NCBI GenBank assembly: GCA_965216335.1
Contig: OZ244154.1
Location: 3,162,001-3,226,000, forward strand
Direction of reading: 5' to 3'
Source of the DNA: JAHEJE01 sp965216335
Lineage (GTDB): Bacteria > Pseudomonadota > Alphaproteobacteria > Rhizobiales > Aestuariivirgaceae
Length of the DNA stretch: 64,000 nt
A program made the position numbers and the translations under genes. The notes below the pieces were generated by a model. That model was given only the letters and a program-made list of their open reading frames with translations. It made no database searches and was not told the origin of the DNA. Below are positions 55,069 through 63,841 of the stretch, in pieces. Within the stretch, counting starts at the first letter, position 1, and each line of letters begins with the position of its first letter.

Positions 55069-55728
55069 ATGACGTTTTCACCTTCGCGCGAACTCGCCGC
55101 CGAGGCGGTCGGCACGGCGGCACTGGTGTGCACCGTCGTCGGCTCCGGCATCATGGCCGACATGCTGACCGAAGATGTCGCCCTGGCGCTGCTTGGCAAC
55201 ACCATACCGACCGGCGCCATTCTGGTCGTTCTGATCACCATCTTCGGGCCGGTGTCGGGGGCGCACTTCAACCCGGCGGTGTCGTTTGCCTTTGCCCTGC
55301 GCGGCGATCTTGCCTGGGCCAAGGCGGCCCGTTTCGTCGTGGCGCAAATCCTCGGCGGCATCGCCGGCACGCTGATCGCCCATGGCATGTTCGATCTGTC
55401 GCTGTTCCAGGCCTCGGGCACGGCGCGTACCGGCTTGCCGCAATGGTTCGCCGAGATCGTCGCCACCTTCGGCCTGGTCTCGGTGATCTTCCTCGGCGTG
55501 CGCTTCAAGGCTGACGCCGTCGCCTGGCTCGTCGGCCTCTACATCACGGCGGCCTATTGGTTCACCGCCTCGACGTCTTTCGCCAACCCGGCCGTCACCA
55601 TCGCCCGTTCCTTCACCGACACCTTCTCCGGCATCATGCCGGCCCACGCCCCCGGCTTCATTGCCGCCGAACTGATCGGCGCAGCGCTCGCGGCAGGGTT
55701 CTGCGGCTGGATGCTGAAGGGGCGCTAG
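55069..55728 (+). CDS. aqpS: MIP-family aquaglyceroporin (AqpS-like)
   Basis: 219 residues, six membrane helices and both half-helix NPA boxes: AHFNPAVSFAFAL and FANPAVTIARSF. The short length and lack of extended loops are like aquaporin Z/AqpS. Next to arsC, the likely job is downhill export of arsenite after cytosolic reduction. This is known for S. meliloti AqpS and inferred here. Confidence 0.88.
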   Translation: MTFSPSRELAAEAVGTAALVCTVVGSGIMADMLTEDVALALLGNTIPTGAILVVLITIFGPVSGAHFNPAVSFAFALRGDLAWAKAARFVVAQILGGIAGTLIAHGMFDLSLFQASGTARTGLPQWFAEIVATFGLVSVIFLGVRFKADAVAWLVGLYITAAYWFTASTSFANPAVTIARSFTDTFSGIMPAHAPGFIAAELIGAALAAGFCGWMLKGR

Positions 55729-55748
55729 GCCCCTGCAAGCGACAGGCC

Positions 55749-56738
55749 CTACGAGGGCTCCCGCTTCAGCGGCAGGGTAATGCAGCGGATGGCGCCGCCC
55801 CAGAAGCCGATGGCATCGCACGGGGTCGGCACCGGTTCGATGCCGCGCCTGCCGAGCTCGTCCATGATCCGGTTGAAGCGCGGGTCTATCAGATAATGTT
55901 TATCATCCGGTGAAACGCCGACCGTGGCGTGGGCGTTCATCTCGTCCTCGGTGATCTCGATCACCTCCCAGTCCCTGAGCGGCGCCGGCAGGCCTTCGGC
56001 GAGGGCGGGCAAGTGGGCCATCAGCAACCCCTCGCGCAACAGACACATGATGCCCAGGGCGTGCAGGATCGGCCCCTTGATCGGCATGGTGTGAACCCGG
56101 TAGCCCCAGCGCTCGATGTAGCGCTTGAGCCATGAAATGCCGGCGGCATTGGAGCACAGTTCGCCCTGGCCGACCATGATGTCGGACCCATGGATCAGGA
56201 TGTCGCCGCCTTCCAGGAACGGGCCCGGACCTTCGCCGGACGGTGTCCAGGGCGCCGACTGCGGCATGGCGACGTAGTGGGCGTCCGGGTCGGCTTCGAT
56301 CATCGGCAGGATGAGATCGCGCAACGGGAATACCTCCTTGCGGCGGTAGGCGCGGCGGATCGAGATTTCCATGTAATGTTTGCCGATGACGAACACCGGG
56401 TCGGCCGGGTAGAGCTGCGACCAGCCCTGCTGCAAATGGCCGAGGTAACGGGTTTCCTCATCCGTGTAGGGGCGCGGGCGATGGACCGTGATGCCGAGCC
56501 GCTCATAGGTGGCGGCAACCCCTTCCATCTGTTCGGCCGTGCGTTCCCAGCGCTCGCGAAAGTGCGTCCTGATGTCGAGCGGCTGGTTGCCGTTGGCCTT
56601 AAGCGCTGCGCGCAATTCGTCGTTGTAGTGCGACAGGTCCTTGCCGAACGGCGGCAAAGTAAGGCCGTCCGCCGAACCGACGACAACCTCGCGCAAGGTG
56701 CCGAACTCGCTGTGTGATCCGAATTCGTGCTGCATCAT
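55749..56738 (-). CDS. Amidinotransferase (glycine amidinotransferase-like)
   Basis: 329 residues of the guanidine-modifying (pentein) superfamily. The N-terminal SHSEFGTLREVVVGSADG is the family opening. The catalytic set includes Asp/His in EGGDILIHGSDIMVGQ and the nucleophilic Cys319 in GGAIRCITLP. Members transfer an amidino group from arginine to glycine or another amine, or act as deiminases. The acceptor is unknown here. It is opposite in direction to arsC-aqpS, 20 bp from their end, and starts after a GGGAG ribosome-binding site. Confidence 0.8.
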   Translation of the reverse strand: MMQHEFGSHSEFGTLREVVVGSADGLTLPPFGKDLSHYNDELRAALKANGNQPLDIRTHFRERWERTAEQMEGVAATYERLGITVHRPRPYTDEETRYLGHLQQGWSQLYPADPVFVIGKHYMEISIRRAYRRKEVFPLRDLILPMIEADPDAHYVAMPQSAPWTPSGEGPGPFLEGGDILIHGSDIMVGQGELCSNAAGISWLKRYIERWGYRVHTMPIKGPILHALGIMCLLREGLLMAHLPALAEGLPAPLRDWEVIEITEDEMNAHATVGVSPDDKHYLIDPRFNRIMDELGRRGIEPVPTPCDAIGFWGGAIRCITLPLKREPS

Positions 56739-56873
56739 CGTCGCTCCCTAATCGTGCGGCGGTGCCTCACGCACCAACTTTGCCGCGCGGCTGGATGTCG
56801 CGTAGGCAAATCGCATTGCCGCCGTGATCCTTGCAGACAACGGATGCCGAATTCAAGCATGGGAGTTTTGATC

Positions 56874-57374
56874 GTGCGTAAGATTGTTTTGCAAGTCGTC
56901 GTGGCGTTGGCCTTGTCGCTCGGTGCGGTGCTGGCCTACAGCGTGAATGTCCAGGCGGGCAACATGCGTTTTGAGGGAGCCTTTGCACCGGCCTCACTGG
57001 GCGCCGCCAAGTCCGGAGCCATATACCTCAAGATCATCAACGCGAGCGACAGTGGCGACAAGCTGGTCGCCGTGAGCACGCCGGCGGCCCGCAAGGCCAT
57101 GTTGCATTCCACCACCCACGAAGACGGTGTGATGAAGATGCGCATGCTGATGGCGATCGACGTGCCGGCCGGCGGTGAAGCCGAATTGAAACAGGGCGCC
57201 GATCACGTCATGCTGTTCGGCCTTGCCGAGCCCCTGAAGGAGGGCGGCACGATCAGCCTGACGCTGACCTTCGAGAAGGCCGGCGACATGACCATCGACG
57301 TGCCGGTCAAGAAGGCCATGCACGGGATGGACAACAAAATGGATCATTCAAGCGAGCACGGCAGCAGCCAGTAG
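56874..57374 (+). CDS. Periplasmic copper chaperone PCuAC
   Basis: 166 residues from a GTG at 56874 that has GGGAG eight bases upstream; an ATG at 56859 is the alternative. A signal peptide (MRKIVLQVVVALALSLGAVL) is followed by a cupredoxin-like beta barrel. The Cu(I) ligand pattern H-Mx10-M then HxM is visible: MLHSTTHEDGVMKMRMLMA and GADHVMLFGL. The C-terminal tail (MHGMDNKMDHSSEHG) is Met/His-rich, a possible second copper site. PCuAC delivers copper to cytochrome oxidase CuA/CuB sites. Confidence 0.88.
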   Translation: MRKIVLQVVVALALSLGAVLAYSVNVQAGNMRFEGAFAPASLGAAKSGAIYLKIINASDSGDKLVAVSTPAARKAMLHSTTHEDGVMKMRMLMAIDVPAGGEAELKQGADHVMLFGLAEPLKEGGTISLTLTFEKAGDMTIDVPVKKAMHGMDNKMDHSSEHGSSQ

Positions 57375-57396
57375 GCGCTTCCACCGGCTCAGGCGA

Positions 57397-58458
57397 TCAG
57401 CCGCCATCGCCGAAGGGCCCGGTGATCAGTACCCGGGAGCGATCCCCAACAGTGTCCGGGCAGGTGCCGACGGCAATTTGCTGCGCATCGCCGGACATGA
57501 TTTCCAGGCTTGCCAGCTTTGCGCCCGCCACATGAACCTTGATTGTCTGACCTTTGGCAACGGGTGGAAACGGCCAGTTGCCGGTCGGGTTCTGAAGCAC
57601 AAGCCTGCCGCCGGCACGGTGCGCCGTGGCAAAGCGCGGCCATTGGGCCGGGTCGGGGGTGCGCGGCGGCAGCGTGTCGTAGGGGTTTCCGTCCCATTCG
57701 CCGAGGTCGGTAATTTCGCTGGCTGAGGCGATGGGGCCGGACTTCGTGACGCGGGCGTAGACGCCGCAGAACAGGTGACCGGTGAGTTTGCGCAGGGCAA
57801 CGGGGACGTTGACGGCGGTTTCGCCCGTCGCCGGATCGACCGAGGTTGCCGCACAGCGCATGGCGGGCCGCATCACCTCGATCTCGGCATCGCCGACTTG
57901 CAGCGTCCGGCCGACGATGGAGAACTCGTCCCAGGCCTCGATACCGTCGATATACAGGTTGGCGCGGAACCGCAACGGGTCGATCTTCGCGCCAACCGCT
58001 TCCGACAACGAGCGAACGCTCGCCAGGTTGATGATCGATATCGCCGTATCCGTGAAGTCCCACTGGCCATGGCCTGTTGCCTGAACGAACAGTTCCGGTG
58101 TCGCGTGCGGTCCGGCCTCGAAGCGCTCGCGGATCAGCCGGTTGATGCCGGCAAACGCGGCCGGCATGTCGAGATCGGCCCGTGCCATGGCCCCGTCCGG
58201 TGCCGTCACCGTAAGGACTCGGCCTTCGCTGTCGTCGAACTCGGCGATGTATCTGGCAAGTTCGGGATAGACCGTGAGCTGATAGAAGGTGCGCGCCGGC
58301 ACCCAGCCCCCGGCGACCGGCGGGTCCGGCAGGTTGCCGCAGACAAAGGCGCAGGCCCGGTCGAACGGAATGCCGCCGCCGGCCTCGAGCCGCGTGCGGA
58401 TGAGCGGCTCGGGCGTGAACCCCTTCACCGGATAGCGATAAATGCGCGACAGTTGCAT
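57397..58458 (-). CDS. MOSC-domain protein (YcbX/mARC-like)
   Basis: 353 residues. The N-terminal MOSC_N barrel is LSRIYRYPVKGFTPEPLIRT. The MOSC core has the predicted molybdenum-coordinating Cys in RPAMRCAATSVDPATGE. There is no C-terminal ferredoxin domain as in E. coli YcbX, so it needs a separate reductase if it reduces N-hydroxylated substrates. The ATG at 58458 was chosen; an ATG three codons upstream is possible. Confidence 0.82.
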   Translation of the reverse strand: MQLSRIYRYPVKGFTPEPLIRTRLEAGGGIPFDRACAFVCGNLPDPPVAGGWVPARTFYQLTVYPELARYIAEFDDSEGRVLTVTAPDGAMARADLDMPAAFAGINRLIRERFEAGPHATPELFVQATGHGQWDFTDTAISIINLASVRSLSEAVGAKIDPLRFRANLYIDGIEAWDEFSIVGRTLQVGDAEIEVMRPAMRCAATSVDPATGETAVNVPVALRKLTGHLFCGVYARVTKSGPIASASEITDLGEWDGNPYDTLPPRTPDPAQWPRFATAHRAGGRLVLQNPTGNWPFPPVAKGQTIKVHVAGAKLASLEIMSGDAQQIAVGTCPDTVGDRSRVLITGPFGDGG

Positions 58459-58531
58459 GAATGCCATTGCCTTTGACTGCAAGGGCTGTTCCTTTACGCG
58501 CCCCCAGGGAGCAGCGCAAGGCAGGCGGACA

Positions 58532-59293
58532 ATGGACGGGTGGCTGATTGCGGCTTTGTTTGCCGGTGGCTTCGTGGCCGGTGGCCTGTCGGCGGTGGCC
58601 GGCGGTTCGAGCTTCCTGACCTTTCCGCTGCTCCTGGCCTGCGGCCTCAATCCGCTGGTCGCCAACATCACCAACTTCATGGCTCTGACGCCGTCCAACT
58701 TCGTTGCCCTCGCGGCCTATCGCGATGAGCTGCGCGAGATCAAGGACGACATGGGCACGCACCTGGCAATCGCGCTCGCCGGCGGCACCATCGGCTCGCT
58801 GTTGCTGATATGGGGCGGCGAGGCGCGCTTTGAGCGCTTCGTGCCCTGGCTGATGCTGACGGCGACGATCCTGTTCGCCGCGGGTGGCTGGGTGCGCGGC
58901 CACCTGGACCGCCTCGGCCGCGGCAATGGCGGAATTCGTCAGCGTTGGCTGTACATGTTCGAATTCCTGCTGATGATATACGGCGGATATTTCGGCGCCG
59001 GCATCGGCATCATCGCTCTGGCCGCATTGGCCATCGCCGGACAGACCAGCCTGCACCATGCCAATGCCCAGAAGAACGCCATGATCGCCGCCATGTCGGT
59101 AACCGGCCTGGCGATCTACGTGTGGAGCGGACACATCGCCTGGCTCGCCGGCTTGCCGCTGCTGGCCGGGGTGATCGCCGGCGGCTACGCCAGTATCCGC
59201 TTCATCAAGCGTATCCCGGAACGCTACGTGCGCTCAGGCGTTCTCGCCTGGGCGGTGCTTCTCACCATCTATACTTTTTGGAAATACGGGTGA
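58532..59293 (+). CDS. TSUP family (TauE/SafE-like) membrane protein
   Basis: 253 residues. Eight predicted helices in two repeats, typical of TSUP transporters for sulfite, sulfoacetate or other anions: GGLSAVAGGSSFLTFPLLL in the first half and GYFGAGIGIIALAALAIAG in the second. The last 32 bases overlap the end of the facing EamA gene. The substrate is unknown. Confidence 0.85.
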   Translation: MDGWLIAALFAGGFVAGGLSAVAGGSSFLTFPLLLACGLNPLVANITNFMALTPSNFVALAAYRDELREIKDDMGTHLAIALAGGTIGSLLLIWGGEARFERFVPWLMLTATILFAAGGWVRGHLDRLGRGNGGIRQRWLYMFEFLLMIYGGYFGAGIGIIALAALAIAGQTSLHHANAQKNAMIAAMSVTGLAIYVWSGHIAWLAGLPLLAGVIAGGYASIRFIKRIPERYVRSGVLAWAVLLTIYTFWKYG

Positions 59294-60194
59294 GGTTCTT
59301 GCCACTTCGCCGCAGCCGGGCTTCGCGGCCGAGGGCATAGATACCCGAGATCACGATAAGGGCGATGCCTGCAAGGGCCCACCTGTCGGGCAGTTCGCCG
59401 AAGAACACATAGCCGAACAGGATCGACCAGATCACCACGGTGTAGCGCATCGGCGCCGTGGATGAGACGTCGCAGGCGCGGATCGTCATGACCATGAAAC
59501 TGTAGGCTGCGGCCAGAAGAACGGCGCTGGCCGTCAGCCAGGCGAACTGGCTGAGGCTGAGCGAAATCCAGCCGCCAAAGGCAACCCAGATCAGGCCGGC
59601 AGGGATGATGACAAGCGCATTGGCCAGCGCCACGATCATCGACGGCACATTGGCCGGGATGCGCCGGGTGAATATGTCGCGCAGCGACACCGAGAACAAT
59701 GCACCGATGGCGAACAGTGTGTAGATGTTAAAGTCAGCCGCGCCGGGCCGGACGATCATCAACACGCCGATAAAACCAACACTGACCGCCGACATGCGCC
59801 GCCAGCCGACCCGCTCGCCAAGAAACAGGATCGCCATGACGATGACCATGAACGGGGCGGCCAGCAGGACCGTATTGGCATTGGCCAGCGGCAGATTGAG
59901 CAGGGCGTTGATGAACAAGACGGTGGTGACAAGATCGCCTGCCGCGCGCAGCATGACCGGCCGGGTGACGATCAGCGCATAGTTGCGCAACACGCCCTGC
60001 ACCCAGCACACCGCGCCGATGATGACGACCACCAGAACGCCGCGCACCACCAGAAGCTGGCCGGTCGGCATGGTTTGGCCGACATGCTTGATGATCGCAT
60101 CATTGGCGATGAACATCGCCATGGCCAGCGCCATGTACAGGCTGCCGCGAAAGACGTTGTTCTGGCCGGTATCGGCAAGCGATTGACTGGTCAC
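59262..60194 (-). CDS. EamA/DMT-family transporter
   Basis: 310 residues, ten membrane helices in two EamA repeats (LYMALAMAMFIANDAIIKHV; PFMVIVMAILFLGERVGWRR; second repeat SILFGYVFFGELPDRWALAG). The GTG at 60194 is used; a longer ATG form adds about 20 hydrophilic residues. The family exports amino acids or metabolites. It overlaps the TSUP gene tail to tail by 32 bp. Confidence 0.85.
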   Translation of the reverse strand: MTSQSLADTGQNNVFRGSLYMALAMAMFIANDAIIKHVGQTMPTGQLLVVRGVLVVVIIGAVCWVQGVLRNYALIVTRPVMLRAAGDLVTTVLFINALLNLPLANANTVLLAAPFMVIVMAILFLGERVGWRRMSAVSVGFIGVLMIVRPGAADFNIYTLFAIGALFSVSLRDIFTRRIPANVPSMIVALANALVIIPAGLIWVAFGGWISLSLSQFAWLTASAVLLAAAYSFMVMTIRACDVSSTAPMRYTVVIWSILFGYVFFGELPDRWALAGIALIVISGIYALGREARLRRSGKNLTRISKKYRW

Positions 60195-60257
60195 ACACCG
60201 TTCTCTCAGAAGTTTCAGGCCCGCGAGCCTATTCCCTCCTGAGAGTTGCGTCACCCG

Positions 60258-60617
60258 CTAATTCAGCACTTCCATCTTGATCCGGGCAACGCCGCGGTGC
60301 AGCATGCCGATCTTCTTGGCAGCACCCAGCGACAGATCGATGATGCGGCCCTTGATGAACGGTCCGCGATCGTTGATCCGCACGATCACCTTGCGGCCGT
60401 TGGCCAGGTTGGTGACCCGCACCCTGGTGCCGAACTTCAGCTTGCGGTGAGCGGCGGTCAGGCCATGCGGCTTGAACCGCTCGCCATTGGCGGTGACCTT
60501 GCCGGATTTGTAGTAGGAGGCTTTGCCGGTGGCCGTGGTGCCGGCGCTCGCCTGACTGGCGAAAGCCGCGAAAATCAGCGCGGCCAATGCCAGCGCAACG
60601 ACGAAGAAGCGTTTCAT
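60258..60617 (-). CDS. RlpA-like double-psi beta-barrel protein
   Basis: 119 residues. A signal peptide (MKRFFVVALALAALIFAAFA) is followed by the RlpA-type barrel: GKASYYKSGKVTANGERFKP, GLTAAHRKLKFGTRVRVTN and VIVRINDRGPFIKGRIIDLS with the conserved Asp (NDRGP). It lacks the SPOR domain and lipobox of full RlpA, as in many short rhizobial versions. Septal peptidoglycan cleavage is the presumed role. Confidence 0.88.
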   Translation of the reverse strand: MKRFFVVALALAALIFAAFASQASAGTTATGKASYYKSGKVTANGERFKPHGLTAAHRKLKFGTRVRVTNLANGRKVIVRINDRGPFIKGRIIDLSLGAAKKIGMLHRGVARIKMEVLN

Positions 60618-60777
60618 GTTCAAGATATCCATCTGCTGACCGGTGCATGAGTCGCCCGCACCGGTGTGTCCCGAGCGGCTAGATGGCTCCGGATTGTGAC
60701 GGCAAATTGACAGATGGACGATTGTTTGATGACGGGGCTAGTGTGACTGCGAGCAAATGGCAAAAAGGACACACAAA

Positions 60778-62838
60778 ATGCGCGATGCACGATACGACAT
60801 ACTGTTCGAGCCGGTGCAGATCGGACCGGTCGCGGCGCGCAACCGTTTCTACCAGGTGCCGCATTGCTGCGGCATGGGGCACCGCTATCCGCAATCCATG
60901 GCGGCGATGCGCGGCACCAAGGCCGAGGGCGGCTGGGCCGTGGTGTGCACCGAGGAGGTGGAAATCCATCACTCGTCTGAAATCACGCCCTATCCGGAAG
61001 GCCGGCTGTGGGACGACGACGATTTGCCGATGCACGAAAAGATGGTCGAGGCGGTGCATGCCCACGGCAGCCTGGCCGGCTGCGAGCTGGTCTATAACGG
61101 CCATCATTCATCGAGCCTGTACAGCCGCAGCGTTCCCCTGGCGCCGATGAACGTCAGGACGGCTTCTGGCGATCCGGTGCAGGCGCGCGGCGCTGATCTA
61201 GAGGATATCCGCAATCTGCGCCGCTGGCATGTCAACGCCGCAAAGCGGGCCAAGCGCGCCGGCTATGACATCGTCTATGTCTACGCCGGCCACGACATGG
61301 CCATTTCGCAGCACTTCTTTTCCCGCCGCCACAACCAGCGCACGGACGAGTATGGCGGCAGTCTGGAGAACCGGGTGCGGCTGTTCCGGGAGATTCTCGA
61401 GGAGACCAAGGCCGCGGTCGGCGACACCTGTGCCGTTGCCGTGCGTCTGGCGGTGGATGAGTTGCTCGGCGAGGAGGGGCTTACCGCCGAGGGCGAAGGC
61501 CGCGACATCGTCGCCATGCTGGCCGAACTGCCGGACCTGTGGGACGTTAACGTATCGGCGTGGGAGAACGACAGCGTCACCGCGCGCTTTGCCGAAGAGG
61601 GCCATCAGGAGCCCTATATCCGGTTCGTCAAGTCGCTGACCAGCAAGCCGGTGGTCGGTGTCGGCCGCTACACCTCGCCGGATTCTATGGTGCGGGTCGT
61701 CAAACAGGGGATCATGGACATGATTGGCGCCGCGCGCCCGTCGATCGCCGATCCCTTCCTGCCGAACAAGATCGAGCAAGGCCGCCTGGACGATATCCGT
61801 GAATGCATCGGCTGCAACATCTGCGTGACGGGCGACAGCACCTGCACGCCGATCCGCTGCACCCAGAACCCGTCGATGGGCGAGGAATGGCGAAAGGGCT
61901 GGCACCCCGAAGACATTGCGGCGTCGGATGCCGGAGCGGCGTTGATCGTCGGCGGCGGTCCGGCCGGCCTGGAAGCCGCCCGGACGCTCGGGAGGCGCGG
62001 GATCGATGTGGCGCTGGCCGATGCGGCAGAAGACCTCGGCGGACGCATCAATGCCGAAGCGAAACTGCCCGGCCTGGCGACCTGGGGCCGGGTGCGCGAC
62101 TGGCGCATCGGCCAGCTGCACAAGCTCGCCAATGTCGGTCTGTATCCCGCCAGCACCATGACGGCGGACGATGTGCTGGCCTTCGGCGCCGCACATGTCG
62201 CCATCGCCACCGGCAGCCGCTGGCGGACCGATGGTGCAGGCGGTTACCACCACCATCCGGTTTCCGGTCTGGAGCAGGTGACGATTCTGGGCGTTGATGC
62301 CATCCTGTCCGGCGAACGCCCGGGTACCGGCCCGGTGGTGATCTATGACACCGACGCCTACTATATGGCCGGGGTGCTGGCCGAGCTGTGTCTTGCGCAA
62401 GGCCTCGAGACGGTGCTGGTGACGCCCGATCCGGTGGTCTCGAAGTGGACCGAAAAGAACCTCGAACAGGCTCGCATCCAGACCCGGCTGCTGGAACTGG
62501 GCGCAACACTGGTGACCGGGCACAGCCTGAAACGGGCACGCGCCGGCGTGGTTGAGGCGGCCTGTGTCTACTCCGCCAGGGTGCGTGAAATTGCCTGTGC
62601 CACCCTGATCCCGGTCACCGCGCGCCTGCCGAACGATGCCCTCTGGCATGAGTTGAAGGCCCGCCAGGCCGAATGGGCCGATGCCGGGTTGAAATCCGTT
62701 CAACTGATCGGCGATGCCTATGCGCCTAGCATCATCGCCGCAGCGGTCTATGCCGGTCACCGCTACGCCCGCGAGTACGGCGAAGAGATCGATCCGGACG
62801 TGACGCCGTTCAAGCGCGAAGCGATCGAGGCGGGGTGA
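60778..62838 (+). CDS. TMADH/DgcA-family FMN and 4Fe-4S amine dehydrogenase (paralogue 2)
   Basis: 686 residues, colinear with paralogue 1 and with trimethylamine dehydrogenase. The start at 60778 follows AAAAAGGAC at good spacing; an in-frame ATG seven codons earlier is possible. Cys30 (QVPHCCG) aligns with the residue that forms 6-S-cysteinyl-FMN in TMADH. The 4Fe-4S Cys are 343, 346, 349 and a fourth in TPIRC. The second half has IVGGGPAGLEAARTLG. TMADH Tyr60 is replaced by Glu60, and no Trp stands at the TMADH Trp355 position. The substrate is therefore probably a different amine. The next gene starts four bases after the stop. Confidence 0.82.
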   Translation: MRDARYDILFEPVQIGPVAARNRFYQVPHCCGMGHRYPQSMAAMRGTKAEGGWAVVCTEEVEIHHSSEITPYPEGRLWDDDDLPMHEKMVEAVHAHGSLAGCELVYNGHHSSSLYSRSVPLAPMNVRTASGDPVQARGADLEDIRNLRRWHVNAAKRAKRAGYDIVYVYAGHDMAISQHFFSRRHNQRTDEYGGSLENRVRLFREILEETKAAVGDTCAVAVRLAVDELLGEEGLTAEGEGRDIVAMLAELPDLWDVNVSAWENDSVTARFAEEGHQEPYIRFVKSLTSKPVVGVGRYTSPDSMVRVVKQGIMDMIGAARPSIADPFLPNKIEQGRLDDIRECIGCNICVTGDSTCTPIRCTQNPSMGEEWRKGWHPEDIAASDAGAALIVGGGPAGLEAARTLGRRGIDVALADAAEDLGGRINAEAKLPGLATWGRVRDWRIGQLHKLANVGLYPASTMTADDVLAFGAAHVAIATGSRWRTDGAGGYHHHPVSGLEQVTILGVDAILSGERPGTGPVVIYDTDAYYMAGVLAELCLAQGLETVLVTPDPVVSKWTEKNLEQARIQTRLLELGATLVTGHSLKRARAGVVEAACVYSARVREIACATLIPVTARLPNDALWHELKARQAEWADAGLKSVQLIGDAYAPSIIAAAVYAGHRYAREYGEEIDPDVTPFKREAIEAG

Positions 62839-62842
62839 TACC

Positions 62843-63187
62843 ATGCACGTCATCGTCTTTGAGTTCTGGCCGAGCGAGGGCCGTCACGACGACTATTTCG
62901 ATCATGTCGCCGCCCTCAGGCCGGAACTCGAGAAGATCCCCGGCTTCATCTCCGTTGAGCGTTTTGACAGCCTGACCGAACCGGGCAAGCTGCTGTCGCT
63001 GTCGTTCTGGGAGAGCGAGGAGGCGATTGCCCGCTGGCGCGCCCTGCCGCGCCACCGCAAGGCCCAGTCCGCCGGCCGCGCCGGCATCCTTGCGAATTAC
63101 CGCTTGCGTGTCGCCGAGGTGGCTCGCGACTATGGACCCGCCGACCGCGAGCAAGCGCCGCGAGACAGCGTCGACGTGCACGGATGA
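62843..63187 (+). CDS. Antibiotic-biosynthesis-monooxygenase (ABM/YgiN) fold protein
   Basis: 114 residues: MHVIVFEFWPSEGRHDDYFD, EKIPGFISVERFDSL and LLSLSFWESEEAIARWRALP are the usual ferredoxin-like ABM pattern. These small dimers act as quinol or flavin-linked monooxygenases or heme-degrading proteins; many have unknown jobs. The four-base spacing to the TMADH-like gene implies a shared transcript and a role in the same pathway. Confidence 0.78.
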   Translation: MHVIVFEFWPSEGRHDDYFDHVAALRPELEKIPGFISVERFDSLTEPGKLLSLSFWESEEAIARWRALPRHRKAQSAGRAGILANYRLRVAEVARDYGPADREQAPRDSVDVHG

Positions 63188-63513
63188 GGCAAGAAATTGC
63201 CCCAAGGTCCGATTCTGCTGGATTGTTGCAATCCTGCCGGTTAGGCTGAACGTCCGGTCAGATTACCGCCGTCAACGGATCGGCAGTCATGCCATTATCC
63301 TCCACGGTGAACCGCAGGCATCCGGGGCATGCGTTTTGTGGCATCGGCCATGCGCCTTAGATGCGGCACTGTACTCCCTCGGTGTCCGGCAAAACGGCGT
63401 GCCTGCGGGATCTGACCGTGGCAGGCGGCAAGCGAACCCGCTGCCGCGTTGCTGGTGATCACCGGTCCGCCTCGAGACTTCCGAAGACAGCCAACACCGG
63501 GTTCGTCCGACGA
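63188..63513. other. Intergenic interval without a recognised feature
   Basis: 326 bp after the ABM-fold gene. I see no convincing gene, RNA or clear repeat in it. A stretch around 63410-63490 is G+C-rich but shows only short dyads. Confidence 0.4.
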
Positions 63514-63608
63514 CTGTCCAGTTTAGCATTGGGTGATGGCACAATTCTTTCATTGTATCGGATTGTTGCATGCACCGAGCAAAACCCTGACATGATTCCG
63601 GGTTGGCT
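63514..63608 (-). repeat. 95-bp dispersed repeat, copy 2 (reverse orientation)
   Basis: The reverse complement runs from AGCCAACCCGG to GGACAG and matches the copy at 54186-54280 base for base over most of its length, including TCGGTGCATGCAAC and GATACAATG. The two copies are about 9.2 kb apart in opposite orientation. Confidence 0.8.
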
Positions 63609-63618
63609 GCAGGGTACT

Positions 63619-63738
63619 CCCTCCCCCAAAAAGGGGAGGGTCAGGGTGGGGATTGATGGCGGTGCAGCTACCGCAAGAGTTAGCCGCTGGGCACCGCCAT
63701 CAACCCCCATCCCAACCTTCCCCCTTTCTGGGGGAAGG
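63619..63738. repeat. G-rich/C-rich palindromic intergenic repeat, last copy
   Basis: From CCCTCCCCCAAAAAGGGGA to TTTCTGGGGGAAGG with the ATTGATGGCGGTGC / GCACCGCCATCAAC inner pair. It follows the 95-bp repeat directly, as the two families also do at 54055-54280. Confidence 0.88.
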
Positions 63739-63750
63739 AGGCCTTTTCGG

Positions 63751-63835
63751 TAAACCGGACAGCAGGAAGCTTGTCCCGGTAATCCAGGACTGCAAGCCAT
63801 TTGTTCTGTTGCCCTGGATTGCCGGGACAGCCTGG
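63751..63835. repeat. Short palindromic repeat with CCGGTAATCCAGG / CCTGGATTGCCGG arms
   Basis: It begins with the TAAACCGGACAGCAG tag also found at 54269-54284, followed by an inverted pair (TCCCGGTAATCCAGG near 63775, CCTGGATTGCCGGGA near 63813). This is a common kind of rhizobial intergenic palindrome. No gene is present. Confidence 0.65.
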
Positions 63836-63841
63836 CTTTGA

